From Martinezella rhizogenes (GTDB taxonomy: Bacteria; Pseudomonadota; Alphaproteobacteria; Rhizobiales; Rhizobiaceae), in NCBI RefSeq assembly GCF_000799715.1, contig NZ_JUHG01000015.1, forward strand, positions 248,001 to 312,000: 64,000 nucleotides of DNA. Reading direction: 5' to 3'. The translations under genes and the position numbers were made by a program. The notes beneath the pieces were generated by a model that was not told the origin of the DNA, did not search any database, and worked only from the letters and a program-made list of their open reading frames with translations. Every line of letters starts with the position of its first letter. Positions within the stretch are counted from its first letter, which is position 1. Below are positions 1-8,630 of the stretch, piece by piece.

Positions 1-260
1 AAGGTCGTCCCCGCGGCGATGGCTTGTTGAAATATTTTGACGACAAGGGAACTCGCATTCTCGCTGCCCTTGAACAGGTCACGAAGGAAGAGAAGGCAAG
101 CGCGGCGGAAGTAGCTCTTGCTTGGCTCCTGGCAAAACGAGGTGTGACGGCGCCCATCGCCAGCGCAACGAGTGTCAGCCAGGCCCAGAGCCTGGCCAGA
201 GCCGCGCAATTATCACTCTCGGACGACGCAATCACGGTCCTGGACAAGGCGGGATTATAG
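1..260 (+). CDS. Aldo/keto reductase, C-terminal fragment (cut by window start)
   Basis: The reading frame is open from the first bases and stops with TAG at 258-260, so about 85 C-terminal residues are visible. The stretch around RGDGLLKYFDDKGTR followed by a helix with EVALAWLLAKRGVTAPIASA is typical of the last barrel strand and C-terminal helices of aldo/keto reductases, where the 'PIASATS' type segment contacts NADP(H). The catalytic Asp-Tyr-Lys-His residues lie upstream and cannot be checked. These enzymes reduce carbonyls with NADPH in the cytoplasm. The substrate is unknown. Confidence 0.8.
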   Translation, partial: GRPRGDGLLKYFDDKGTRILAALEQVTKEEKASAAEVALAWLLAKRGVTAPIASATSVSQAQSLARAAQLSLSDDAITVLDKAGL

Positions 261-332
261 TGCGGATAGCTGCAATCCGGAGCCGATCAGGTTCCGGACA
301 GCGGTCGAGAACACTCGAAAGGATTGTTCCGA

Positions 333-698
333 ATGGACTACATTACGAATGTCTTCCACATGAGCGTCGAGCCAGATGATCTGGTCGCGTTCAAAGAACT
401 GGTCGGTGAAATCGTTGCCGCGAGCAGCAACGAACCCGGCACGTTCATCTATGAATACTCTGCCAGCGAGGACGAGCGCGAGGTTCATATCGTCGAACGT
501 TATCGCGCAGATTCGGTGCTGAGCCATGTCGAGAACACGTTTGCGCCATTTGCAGAACGTTTCCTCAAGATGGCGAGGATTGAACGCCTGTATGTCTACG
601 GCGACGCTCCTGCAGACGTGAAAAGCAAGCTCGATGTCTTCGGTGCCCACTACATGTCCCCCCTGGCAGGCTTTGCAAAACCTATAGCCGCCTCTTGA
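333..698 (+). CDS. Antibiotic biosynthesis monooxygenase (ABM)-domain protein, putative quinol monooxygenase
   Basis: The 121-residue protein is the size of a single ABM ferredoxin-like domain (YgiN/ActVA-Orf6 type). It shows the family pattern of a beta strand, a helix with FKELVGEIVAASSNEPGTF, the strand IYEYSASEDEREVHIVERY, and a helix ending 'HVENTFAPFAERF'. Members oxidise quinols or small aromatics without a cofactor, or act as heme-degrading relatives. The ATG at 333 is preferred over an upstream TTG at 324 because the AAAGGA at about 317-322 then has normal spacing. The neighbouring quinone-detoxification genes support a quinol-related role, but the substrate is inferred. Confidence 0.75.
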   Translation: MDYITNVFHMSVEPDDLVAFKELVGEIVAASSNEPGTFIYEYSASEDEREVHIVERYRADSVLSHVENTFAPFAERFLKMARIERLYVYGDAPADVKSKLDVFGAHYMSPLAGFAKPIAAS

Positions 699-913
699 CA
701 ACTGACCGTTGCGCCACGAGCGCGAGGTGAAAGAGGGGACTCTGACGACGATCTCGACATTTTGTGGCAAGGCTGGAAGAGGCATGAGCATGCCTTTTCC
801 GGTTGCTTTTATTGTTTGGTGCGTCAGAAGTTTCAGGCAGGAGTTATCGTCTGCGAGGACGTTCGCCATTACCGGTTCGCACAAGAGCAAGTTTTAGACA
901 AAAGGATCTACAT

Positions 914-1831
914 TTGGATCGCCTCGAATGCGACCGCATGTTCATCGCAGTCATAGACACCGGCAGCTTTGCGGCGGCCGCCACGCGCCTCGGGACAAGC
1001 GCGGGGCAGGCTTCAAAACTCGTATCTAGGCTTGAAACAAACCTGGGCGTGCAGTTGATCATGCGCACGACGCGGGCTTTATCGTTGTCGGAAGCCGGGC
1101 GGGCATACTACGAGCGGATAAAGACATTGCTTGAGGAGTTTGATGATCTTGATGCGTCGGTGCGTAACGCCTCAGGAGTGCCGTCGGGCAGGCTGCGGAT
1201 CACCGCACCGCTCACATTTGGCACTACACAGCTGGCTTCGGTGCTGATCCAGTTCGCGACAGCCTATCCGGACATCCAGCTCGATGTCAGCTTCTCCGAC
1301 CGGATCGTCAATCTCGTGGACGAAGGGTTTGATGCAGCGATCCGCATTGGCCGTCCGGAAGACAGCAGTCTTATAGCACGCAAATTATGCGCCATAAGAA
1401 TTGTGCTCATTGCAGCCCCCTCCTATCTGGATGGGCGCGGAATGCCGGTCGAGCCGGCGCATCTTGCGCACCACGACTGCATCATAGACACAAATTTTCG
1501 CGATCCACTCACCTGGCGGTTCAAGCACCACGCCGATCCGCAGCCCATTCTGGCTGACGTCCATGGCCGTATCCAGTTCTCCAACGCCGAGGCTTGCGTT
1601 GCGGCCGCCGAAGCCGGGCTCGGCATCGCTCGTGCTCCAAGCTTCGTGGCCGGCGCAAGACTGCGGGCGGGGGCGGTCAAGCCAGTGCTCAGCGATTTCG
1701 AAGACGAACCCCGAGGCCTTTATGCTGTCTATCCGCCCGGCCGGCATCTGGCCTTGAAAGTGCGGGTTCTCGTCGATTTCCTGGCAAACGCCTTTCGCGG
1801 ACAACCGGTCTGGGACAAAAACTGGCCGTGA
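914..1831 (+). CDS. LysR-family transcriptional regulator
   Basis: The 305-residue protein has an N-terminal winged HTH (residues about 5-62, with FIAVIDTGSFAAAATRLGTSAG and the following SRLETNLGVQL recognition segment) and a periplasmic-binding-like effector domain (about 88-290). The TTG at 914 is chosen because AAAGGA sits about 8 bases upstream and the protein then starts MDRLECDRMF, as LysR proteins of the DsdC/AaeR type do. An upstream in-frame extension to 803 looks non-coding. It precedes the DoxX-VOC-GST operon in the same direction and probably responds to an aromatic or quinone compound. Confidence 0.9.
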   Translation: MDRLECDRMFIAVIDTGSFAAAATRLGTSAGQASKLVSRLETNLGVQLIMRTTRALSLSEAGRAYYERIKTLLEEFDDLDASVRNASGVPSGRLRITAPLTFGTTQLASVLIQFATAYPDIQLDVSFSDRIVNLVDEGFDAAIRIGRPEDSSLIARKLCAIRIVLIAAPSYLDGRGMPVEPAHLAHHDCIIDTNFRDPLTWRFKHHADPQPILADVHGRIQFSNAEACVAAAEAGLGIARAPSFVAGARLRAGAVKPVLSDFEDEPRGLYAVYPPGRHLALKVRVLVDFLANAFRGQPVWDKNWP

Positions 1832-1852
1832 TTGCTTCCATTTTGGAAGCAA
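1832..1852. terminator. Hairpin immediately after the LysR gene
   Basis: TTGCTTCC, a 5-base loop ATTTT and GGAAGCAA form a perfect 8-bp stem that begins on the base after the LysR stop codon. No T tract follows (AAATACTC), so it may be a weak terminator, an mRNA-stabilising hairpin or a regulator site between LysR and DoxX. Confidence 0.45.
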
Positions 1853-1940
1853 ATACTCTCTCGCACGCTGGATAATCATCGATCTGGAAATGGGGCATAT
1901 CCTTAGGCAGGAATTCACCCCTAACAGACGAGACACCATC

Positions 1941-2348
1941 ATGATCGATAACCGCACCGCCCCTTATGCTGTCCTCATTCTGCGACTGGCACTTGGACTG
2001 CTCTTCCTTGCTCATGCCGGCTTGAAGATCTTCGTCTTCACCCCTGCCGGTACCGCCGGATTCTTCGCCTCCCTCGGCCTCCCGGGTTGGCTCGCCTATG
2101 TCACCATCGTATGGGAACTGGCTGGCGCAGTCGCGCTCATCCTGGGCATCTGGCCGCGTCTTGCAGCTATCGCCGTCATCCCCATCCTGCTCGGCGCGAT
2201 CTCCAGCGTTCACCTTGCTGCCGGCTTCTTCTTCACCAATCCGAACGGCGGCTGGGAATTCCCGGGCTTCTGGATTGTCGCCCTGATCGTTCTGGCATTG
2301 AGCGGTGACGGCGCACTGGCGCTCCGCCCTACTCCCAACCGCAAGTAA
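1941..2348 (+). CDS. DoxX family membrane protein
   Basis: The 135-residue hydrophobic protein has four predicted membrane segments (about residues 8-30, 45-65, 70-92 and 105-122) and the family's first-helix pattern RLALGLLFLAHAGLK. DoxX-type proteins (DoxD/TQO small-subunit relatives) sit in the inner membrane with quinone-linked redox roles. They are often placed in operons with glyoxalase-like dioxygenases and GST-type hydroquinone reductases, as here. The ATG at 1941 is used because the upstream in-frame extension from 1890 is not membrane-like. It is first in an operon of five tightly spaced genes. Confidence 0.85.
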   Translation: MIDNRTAPYAVLILRLALGLLFLAHAGLKIFVFTPAGTAGFFASLGLPGWLAYVTIVWELAGAVALILGIWPRLAAIAVIPILLGAISSVHLAAGFFFTNPNGGWEFPGFWIVALIVLALSGDGALALRPTPNRK

Positions 2349-2382
2349 CGCGCAGCCACAGACCAAACATCGGAGAACCGCG

Positions 2383-3243
2383 ATGAGCACGATCAAGAAC
2401 CCTACGGTCGGCATCGGAAAAGTCAGTCTCACCGTGCAGGACCTCGATCGGGTGAGCAGCTTTTACCAACAGGCAGTTGGCCTTCACCTGCTGCGTGGTG
2501 ATGCATCGACGGTCGAGCTTGGTGTCGAAGGCAACACGCTTCTCGAGCTTCGCCGCGATTCTTCGGCGCGGCGGCGTTCGCCGCGTGAGGCCGGACTGTT
2601 TCACACGGCCTTTCTGCTGCCCACCCGCGCTGATCTCGGCCGCTGGATGAAACATGCCATAGAGACGCGCCCGCCAGTCGTCGGCGCGTCCGACCACAGT
2701 GTCAGCGAAGCGCTCTATCTTTCCGATCCGGAGGGAAACGGCGTGGAGATCTATGCCGATCGGCCACTGCTTTCTTGGCAGTGGAAAGACGGACTGGTCC
2801 ATATGCCAAGCGACCAGCTCGATATTGACAGCGTGCTCGCTGCAGCCGGCAACGGCCGCTGGACAGGCTTTCCTGAGGGCTCAAAGGTCGGACATGTGCA
2901 TTTGCAGGTGGGGGCGATCCCCAATGCCGAGGCCTTCTATAGCGAGATACTTGGGTTCGCCATCACATCGCGCTATCCCGGCGGGACGTTTTACGGAGCT
3001 GGCGGATACCATCACCATCTGGCAACCAACGTCTGGAACAGCCGCGGCGCAGTCGTACGCAACTACCCCAGTACCGGCCTTGCCGATATCGAAATCCTTG
3101 CAGGTCCCGATTTCGCAGCATCAATCAGCGATCGGTCGGACGCGCGGAAAACACCATCCACTCGCACGCCGCAGGGGCTCGTCCTGCGCGACCCCTGGGG
3201 CACAGAGATCACCATCGTCACGCCGACCGTAGAGACCATTTAG
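2383..3243 (+). CDS. Two-domain VOC protein, extradiol (catechol 2,3-) dioxygenase-like
   Basis: The 286-residue protein contains two VOC modules (about residues 7-125 and 165-283). The first starts KVSLTVQDLDRVSSFYQQAVGL and ends with DPEGNGVEIYADRP. The second begins GHVHLQVGAIPNAEAFYSEILGF and ends VLRDPWGTEITIV. Metal ligands typical of this fold are seen as His in GLFHTAF, Glu in GVEIY and His in GHVHL. It resembles CatE/YfiE-type proteins that bind Fe(II) or Mn(II) and open catechol or hydroquinone rings. The gene starts 34 bases after doxX and 10 bases before the GST gene, implying co-transcription for quinone or hydroquinone disposal. Confidence 0.85.
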   Translation: MSTIKNPTVGIGKVSLTVQDLDRVSSFYQQAVGLHLLRGDASTVELGVEGNTLLELRRDSSARRRSPREAGLFHTAFLLPTRADLGRWMKHAIETRPPVVGASDHSVSEALYLSDPEGNGVEIYADRPLLSWQWKDGLVHMPSDQLDIDSVLAAAGNGRWTGFPEGSKVGHVHLQVGAIPNAEAFYSEILGFAITSRYPGGTFYGAGGYHHHLATNVWNSRGAVVRNYPSTGLADIEILAGPDFAASISDRSDARKTPSTRTPQGLVLRDPWGTEITIVTPTVETI

Positions 3244-3253
3244 GAGTTCAGCC

Positions 3254-4213
3254 ATGCTTGTAGACGGAAAATGGACGGCCGACTGGCATCCGGTACAGGC
3301 GACCGATGCCAAGGGCGGCTTCGTTCGACAGATTTCGGGCTTCCGTAACTGGATTACCCCTGACGGGAGTGCCGGGCCAACCGGCGAAGGCGGCTTCAAG
3401 GCGGAAGCCGGACGCTATCATCTCTATGTTGCCTTGATTTGTCCCTGGGCATCGCGAACCCTGATCGGCCGCGCGTTGAAGAAACTCGGCGAGGCGATCT
3501 CCGTCTCCGTGGTCGAACCCGCACTTTCCGAACAGGGTTGGCGGTTCGGCGACTATCCGGGCGCAGAGCGCGACTTACTGAATAGTGCCACCTACCTCCA
3601 CGAGATTTATACAAGCGCCGACCGGCATTACACCGGCCGCGCGACCGTGCCCGTCCTTTGGGACAAGGAACGCGGCACGATCGTCAACAACGAGTCCGCG
3701 GAAATTCTGCGGATGCTCAACTCGGGCTTCGGGCCGCTCGCCGATGACACTGTCGACCTTTATCCGGAAGACCTGCGCGTCGAGATCGACGCATTGAACG
3801 AACGAATTTATCCAAGGCTCAACAATGGCGTCTACCGGACCGGTTTTGCGACGACGCAAATTGCCTATGAGGAAGCCTTTGCCGAAGTCTTCGCCATGCT
3901 TGACGAACTGGAGACCCGTCTGGATGACCGGGGACCGTTCCTGTTTGGTGAGAGGCTGACCGAAGCCGATGTGCGCCTGTTCGTCACCCTCATACGTTTC
4001 GACGCCGCCTATCACGGCCTGTTCAAATGCAATTTGCGCAGGCTTGCCGACTATGCCGGCCTCAGCCGCTATCTCGGCCGGATTCTATCCGTACCCGGCA
4101 TCCGCGAAACGGTGAACATCGATCACATCAAACGCGGCTACTATTCCATCAAGGCGCTCAATCCGACCGGCATCGTTCCCGTCGGCCCGCAGCTACCCTT
4201 TGCAATCTTATAG
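3254..4213 (+). CDS. Glutathionyl-hydroquinone reductase-like GST (ECM4/YqjG family)
   Basis: The 319-residue protein has the Xi-class GST layout: an N-terminal extension, a thioredoxin-like domain with CPWASR (Cys63, Pro64, Trp65), the NNESAEI glutathione-binding segment near residue 155, and an all-helical C-terminal domain with 'TEADVRLFVTLIRFDAAYHGLFKCN', whose Tyr lies in the family's active-site region. Enzymes of this family reduce glutathionyl-hydroquinones to hydroquinones using GSH, via the catalytic Cys. The length matches E. coli YqjG (328 aa). It lies between the VOC dioxygenase and a hydrolase in one operon, which fits a hydroquinone detoxification pathway. Confidence 0.9.
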   Translation: MLVDGKWTADWHPVQATDAKGGFVRQISGFRNWITPDGSAGPTGEGGFKAEAGRYHLYVALICPWASRTLIGRALKKLGEAISVSVVEPALSEQGWRFGDYPGAERDLLNSATYLHEIYTSADRHYTGRATVPVLWDKERGTIVNNESAEILRMLNSGFGPLADDTVDLYPEDLRVEIDALNERIYPRLNNGVYRTGFATTQIAYEEAFAEVFAMLDELETRLDDRGPFLFGERLTEADVRLFVTLIRFDAAYHGLFKCNLRRLADYAGLSRYLGRILSVPGIRETVNIDHIKRGYYSIKALNPTGIVPVGPQLPFAIL

Positions 4214-4224
4214 AGGAAATGCCG

Positions 4225-4842
4225 ATGTCTACGCTCGCAGCCAATATGCTTTCTATCACGCTTCATGGCGTTGGTTCCAGCGGCAGTGATCTTGTGCCAC
4301 TTGCCAACACCTGGAAGGACAGCCTGCCAGGCGCCATCTTCGTGTCGCCGAACGCACCCAGCCGCTCGAGCTTCGGATCAGGGTACCAGTGGTTCAGCGT
4401 TGCCGGCGTCACCGAAGATAATCGTAGCACGCGCATCAAGGAGGCCCGCGCCGCTTTCGATGCGACGATCACGGCGATCGTCGAAGAGAACGGCTTTTCC
4501 GGTCGGCTCGATCACGTCGCATTTGTCGGGTTTTCGCAAGGCACGATCATGGCGCTCGACGCGATTGCCTCGGGACGTTGGCCGGTCGGTGCGGTCGTCG
4601 GCTTCTCCGGCCGTCTTGCCTCGCCGCTGCCGCTTCAGGCCGCCGTCTCGACGCCGGTTCTGCTCGTACACGGCAGCGCCGACCCGGTGATCCCGGTAGC
4701 GGAGACAACCAAGGCCTCCGCTCTGCTGCAGTCACTGGGCGTCAAGGTCGAAACCATGATCATACCAGGACTTGGCCACACAATTTCCGCTGACGGCGCG
4801 GCGCGAGCCGCCACGTTCCTGGCCTCAGCCATGGCAAAGTAG
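4225..4842 (+). CDS. Alpha/beta hydrolase, carboxylesterase/phospholipase-type
   Basis: The 205-residue protein is a compact alpha/beta hydrolase of the YpfH/carboxylesterase type. The nucleophile Ser104 lies in GFSQG, the acid is Asp in HGSADPVIP, and the base is His in GLGHTIS. It starts with the HGVG oxyanion-side motif near residue 14. The ATG at 4225 has AGAGGAA 6 bases upstream; another in-frame ATG lies at 4219. It probably cleaves an ester or glutathione thioester formed by the upstream enzymes, but the substrate is inferred only from the operon. Confidence 0.85.
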   Translation: MSTLAANMLSITLHGVGSSGSDLVPLANTWKDSLPGAIFVSPNAPSRSSFGSGYQWFSVAGVTEDNRSTRIKEARAAFDATITAIVEENGFSGRLDHVAFVGFSQGTIMALDAIASGRWPVGAVVGFSGRLASPLPLQAAVSTPVLLVHGSADPVIPVAETTKASALLQSLGVKVETMIIPGLGHTISADGAARAATFLASAMAK

Positions 4843-4858
4843 AAAAGAAACGACGGTC

Positions 4859-5904
4859 GTGGAGATTGGTCTTTACACATTCGGTGATCTTCCGCTCGGA
4901 ACCCGAGGTCCTGCGGCATCCAGCCAGCGCCTATCGGAGATCATCGAGGCGGCAAAACTAGCGGATCAGGCAGGGTTGAGTGTATTCGGCATCGGCGAGC
5001 ACCATCGCCTCGACTACACGATCTCGGTGCCCGTCGCCGTCATGGGCGCGATTGCTGCGGTGACCAAGAGTATTCGCATCACCACGGCCGTTACCATTTT
5101 ATCGTCCTCCGATCCGGTCCGCATTTTCGAAGAATTGGCAACGATCGACCTGCTGTCCGCTGGCCGCGGCGAGCTCACTGTCGGACGTGGCGCATTCATC
5201 GAGTCCTTTCCGCTGTTTGGCTACGATCTCGGCGATTACGACGCGCTCTACGACGAGAAGCTTGCGCTACTGCTGAAGATCGCTGCCAGCGACGAGGTGA
5301 CGTGGCGCGGGCGGTTTCGCCCCGCACTCGACAAGGCCGAGATCGCTCCACGCCCCTATGTCGACCGTCCTCCGATCTGGGTCGGCGCCGGCGGGACGCC
5401 TGAGAGCGCCGTGCGTGCGGGCAAGGCAGGCGTGCCGCTCAATCTTGCCAATATCGGAGGCGAGCCGGCGCGCTTTCGTCCATTCATCGATCTTTACCGC
5501 CGCAGCTTCCGCGATGCCGGTCATGATCCGGCTGGGATCAAAGTCGGCATATCCAGAAAAACAGCCAGCGTGCACGCGATGAATTCTATCCCCATTACGC
5601 AAGCTATATCGGTCATAATCTGCCAAACGGCGACAACGGGTGGAAAGTCTCGCGCGCGGACTACGAGCGCCTTGCCAGTCCCAAAGGTGCCCTCTTCGTC
5701 GGTAGTCCGCAGGAGATCATTGATAAGATTCTCTATGAATACGAGATGTTCCGCCACGATCGTTTTATGGCACAGATCGATATAGGCGGCTTGCCCTTTG
5801 CAAAAGTCGCCAATGCGATAGAGCTTCTGGCTACCGAGGTGATACCTGCCGTTCGCAAAACCACCAATGCTTTATCGGCTATTTCTCAACGAGTTCTTTT
5901 TTGA
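4859..5904 (+). pseudogene. LLM-class flavin-dependent oxidoreductase, frameshifted
   Basis: From the GTG at 4859 the frame encodes a luciferase-like monooxygenase (IGLYTFGDL, the GIGEHHRLDY motif, TAVTILSSSDPVRIFEE, LSAGRGELTVGRGAF) up to about 5553. The homologous C-terminal half then continues in another frame from about 5554 (QKNSQRARDEFYPHYASYIG ... FVGSPQEIIDKIL ... DIGGLPFAKV) to the TGA at 5902-5904. The residues expected between 'VGIS' and 'NSQRARDEF' are missing, which suggests a small deletion rather than a single-base slip. The product would be truncated at residue 309 with a nonsense tail. It is the last gene of the DoxX operon. A sequencing error cannot be excluded. Confidence 0.8.
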
Positions 5905-6004
5905 GAGTAAAGTCACTTGGTTGATGGCTGAGCGACCCGAGCCTTGGTAGTGGATAATTCTTAGATCGACACAGCTGCAATCCCTGCCCAGCCACAGAAC
6001 GGCC

Positions 6005-6766
6005 TCAGACGATGGTCTCGCCGCCGTCGACCACGAGGATCTGGCCGGTCATATAGGAAGAGCGATCGGATACCAGGAAGAGGATCGGTTCGGCGATTTC
6101 CGAGACATTTGCCCAGCGCCCAAGCGGCACCTTCTCAGCCACGTACGATTCGATAGCGCTCCGTCCGCCCATCTGCGCAATGAAGGGTTCGTTGAACGGC
6201 GTGTCCACCCAACCCGGGCAAAGCGCATTGACGCGAACGCCGAACTTGGCATAGTCACCCGCCATCTGCCGCGTCATGGCGATCACCGCGTGCTTGGTCG
6301 TCGTATAGGCGATCATTTCGCGATCGTAGAGAACACCCGATGAAGACGATGTGTTGAGGATCACGCCCTTGCCCGCTTTCTTCATGATTGGCATGACGAA
6401 CCGCGAAGCCATGAAATGCGCCCGCACATTGAGGCTCCATGACTTATCGAAGCCCTCGATCGATACCTGCTCCAGGTCGCCCGCAACCTGTGCACCGGCA
6501 TGATTGTGGAGAATGTCGATCCGTCCATGACGGTCCGCGACAGCCGCAATCCCTGCCTCCAAGGCATTGTCATCGGTTACGTCGAGAACCAGGCGTTCCG
6601 CGCTGCCGCCCGCGGCATGAATCAGGCTAACGGTCTCGCTGGCATTAACGAAACCGATATCCGCGACGACGACATGAGCGCCTTCTTTCGCCATGATCAG
6701 CGCTCCGGCCTGTCCGATGCCGGAGCCTGCTCCCGTGACGATTGCAACCCGCTTCTTGAGGATCAT
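6005..6766 (-). CDS. SDR-family NAD(P)-dependent oxidoreductase
   Basis: The 253-residue classical short-chain dehydrogenase has TGAGSGIG at residues 11-18, NHAG (88-91) in place of NNAG, the Ser run near 140-143, and the catalytic YTTTK with Tyr154 and Lys158. PG near 185 and 'TGQILVVDGGET' at the C terminus are also typical. It oxidises or reduces a hydroxyl/carbonyl group in the cytoplasm. It is the last gene of the polyamine-type ABC operon, 12 bases after the permease gene, so it probably acts on the imported compound or its aldehyde product. Confidence 0.88.
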   Translation of the reverse strand: MILKKRVAIVTGAGSGIGQAGALIMAKEGAHVVVADIGFVNASETVSLIHAAGGSAERLVLDVTDDNALEAGIAAVADRHGRIDILHNHAGAQVAGDLEQVSIEGFDKSWSLNVRAHFMASRFVMPIMKKAGKGVILNTSSSSGVLYDREMIAYTTTKHAVIAMTRQMAGDYAKFGVRVNALCPGWVDTPFNEPFIAQMGGRSAIESYVAEKVPLGRWANVSEIAEPILFLVSDRSSYMTGQILVVDGGETIV

Positions 6767-6778
6767 GGCGTTTCCCGT

Positions 6779-7591
6779 TCAGTTTGTTGTTGTCTTTTCG
6801 CGCATCAGGAATCGCGCGATGAGGATCAAGCCTATCGATGCAACGAGCACCATCGTGGCGATCGCATTGATTTCAGGCGTCACGCCGCGGCGGATCGAAG
6901 CGAAGACATAGATCGGCAGCGTCGTGTTCGACCCCGCGACGAAGAAGGCTATGATGAAATCATCGAAGGAGAAGGTGAAGGCAAGCAGGAAGCTGGCCAG
7001 GATCGACGGCAGGATCTGCGGCAGCACAATCTGGCGGAAGGTCGTGAACGGTGTGGCATAGAGATCGCTCGATGCCTCGACGATATCGCGCCCGAGACTG
7101 GCAATGCGCGCCTTCACGATCATCGTCACCAGCGCCATGGTGAAAAGCCCGTGTGCCGCGATGATCGAACCGTAGCCCAGGGAAAGCTTCGGTGGTTGCA
7201 CGCCGGGCCAGACGGCCGCCAATAGCGGGTTGAGGACGCCGAAAACCTCGACGAGCGCCACCAGCGTCGCAATCCCGATAACGACGCCGGGAACAACAAT
7301 CGCGGCTGCGAACAATCCGTCGAACACGGCCCGCGTCTTAGCACCCAGTCGTTCCATACCGATCGCAGCCATCGTGCCGAAAAGCGCGGCAAGGCTCGCG
7401 CTGATGAAGGCGATAATCAGGCTGTTCTGCAGGGCTTCCATGAGGAAGGTGTTCGAGAGCGCCTTTCCATACCATTGCGTCGAGAAGCCGGTGAAGTCGG
7501 AGGCATTCCGGCCCGCGTTGAAGGAGAAAAGCACGACCAGTGCGATTGGCGTGTAGAGAAACAGATAGACTGCAGTAACAAGCCCGCGCAT
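6779..7591 (-). CDS. ABC importer permease, PotC-like
   Basis: The 270-residue inner-membrane protein has about six hydrophobic segments and the cytoplasmic EAA loop (EASSDLYATPFTTFRQIVLPQ near residues 175-200) that docks with the ATPase. Family resemblance is to PotC/YdcV permeases of the spermidine/putrescine group. Its first base overlaps the last base of the upstream permease gene, which implies translational coupling. It forms a heterodimeric channel with the PotB-like protein. Confidence 0.9.
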   Translation of the reverse strand: MRGLVTAVYLFLYTPIALVVLFSFNAGRNASDFTGFSTQWYGKALSNTFLMEALQNSLIIAFISASLAALFGTMAAIGMERLGAKTRAVFDGLFAAAIVVPGVVIGIATLVALVEVFGVLNPLLAAVWPGVQPPKLSLGYGSIIAAHGLFTMALVTMIVKARIASLGRDIVEASSDLYATPFTTFRQIVLPQILPSILASFLLAFTFSFDDFIIAFFVAGSNTTLPIYVFASIRRGVTPEINAIATMVLVASIGLILIARFLMREKTTTN

Positions 7592-8457
7592 CAGACGAGA
7601 TCCACCTGACGTGTGCCCGCGACACGCCAGGCAATGCGCATGGCGACGAGAAGCACGATAACAACGACGACAACGAGGGTTACGGCAATCGCTGAGCCGA
7701 ACGGCCAGTTGCGCGATTGCAGGAAGAGATCGACCAGCGCGTTGCCGATGAAGAAGACCTTGCCGCCACCAAGCAGCTGGGGGATCAGGTATTCACCGAG
7801 CAGCAGGATGGTGACGAGTGCAACGCCGGTCATGACGCCCGGCAGCGACAGCGGTAGCGTAATGCCGAAGAAGGTCGAGAGCGGTTTTGCGCCGAGATCG
7901 GCGGAGGCCTCTAAAAGCCTGCGGTCTAGCTTCTCGAGACTGACGTAGATCGGCATGATCATCAGCGGCAGGTAGCCATAGACGATGCCGAGCAACACGG
8001 CGCCCGGCGTATTGAGCAGCCGAACGTTCTCGATCCCGACGAATTCCAGCAGATGCGGAATGCCTCGTGCCCCGAGAATATACATCCAGGCGTAGGTGCG
8101 CACGAGCAGGCTGGTCCAGAAAGGCACGACGACGAGGGAAACGAGCAGCAATCGGTGTTTCGGACTTGCCTTAACTGCGAGATAATAGGCGACGGGATAG
8201 GCGACCAGCAGACACGCAAATGCGCCGATCGGTGCCAGAACGAGCGTATTTTTGAAGGCTGCCGCGCGCGAACCAAGATTGGCGAACTGCGCGAAAGTGA
8301 ATGCCGCCTGATAGCCGCCCTCCGGCGCCCGCTCGCCAAAGGCAAAGACGACGATGGCGATGAACGGCAGCACCAGGAACACGAACAGCCAGGCGCTCGC
8401 CGGCGCAACGAGCGCAGCGGTTATCAGGCGTTTTCTGGTATCCGGTGTCAGGGTCAT
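7591..8457 (-). CDS. ABC importer permease, PotB-like
   Basis: The 288-residue permease has an N-terminal helix 'APASAWLFVFLVLPFIAIVV' typical of PotB/YdcU, about six membrane segments, and the EAA loop EASADLGAKPLSTFFGITLP. It pairs with the PotC-like permease immediately downstream. It is separated from the binding-protein gene upstream by about 170 bases that hold two palindromes, an arrangement that often keeps binding-protein mRNA more abundant than permease mRNA. Confidence 0.9.
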   Translation of the reverse strand: MTLTPDTRKRLITAALVAPASAWLFVFLVLPFIAIVVFAFGERAPEGGYQAAFTFAQFANLGSRAAAFKNTLVLAPIGAFACLLVAYPVAYYLAVKASPKHRLLLVSLVVVPFWTSLLVRTYAWMYILGARGIPHLLEFVGIENVRLLNTPGAVLLGIVYGYLPLMIMPIYVSLEKLDRRLLEASADLGAKPLSTFFGITLPLSLPGVMTGVALVTILLLGEYLIPQLLGGGKVFFIGNALVDLFLQSRNWPFGSAIAVTLVVVVVIVLLVAMRIAWRVAGTRQVDLV

Positions 8458-8513
8458 TCTCTTGGTGTCTCATTCACGATACGGACCACCCGTCATCCGC
8501 CTGCCCGCATCTT

Positions 8514-8611
8514 CTCCCCGCATGTGGGGCGGAGGGACATGCTTCACAGGCGGCTCCAATATCAACGTCATATGATGCAGGTACCTCTCCCCGTCAGAAC
8601 GGGGAGAGGTA
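8514..8611. repeat. Two intergenic palindromes, RIME-like mosaic element
   Basis: Between the binding-protein and permease genes lie two hairpins. At 8516-8529 CCCC and GGGG flank GCATGT. At 8582-8611 there is a perfect 13-bp stem (TACCTCTCCCCGT, loop CAGA, ACGGGGAGAGGTA). Palindromes with CTCCCC/GGGGAG arms are common dispersed intergenic elements in Rhizobiales (RIME type); membership here is by resemblance. In the mRNA of the minus-strand operon this hairpin would follow the binding-protein stop codon and could protect it from 3' decay. Confidence 0.55.
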
Positions 8612-8630
8612 AGGGACCAATAATCCGCGG

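Noticed and set aside
803..913. In-frame extension upstream of the LysR gene
   Set aside because: It encodes no LysR-like sequence, and the TTG at 914 has a well-placed ribosome binding site.
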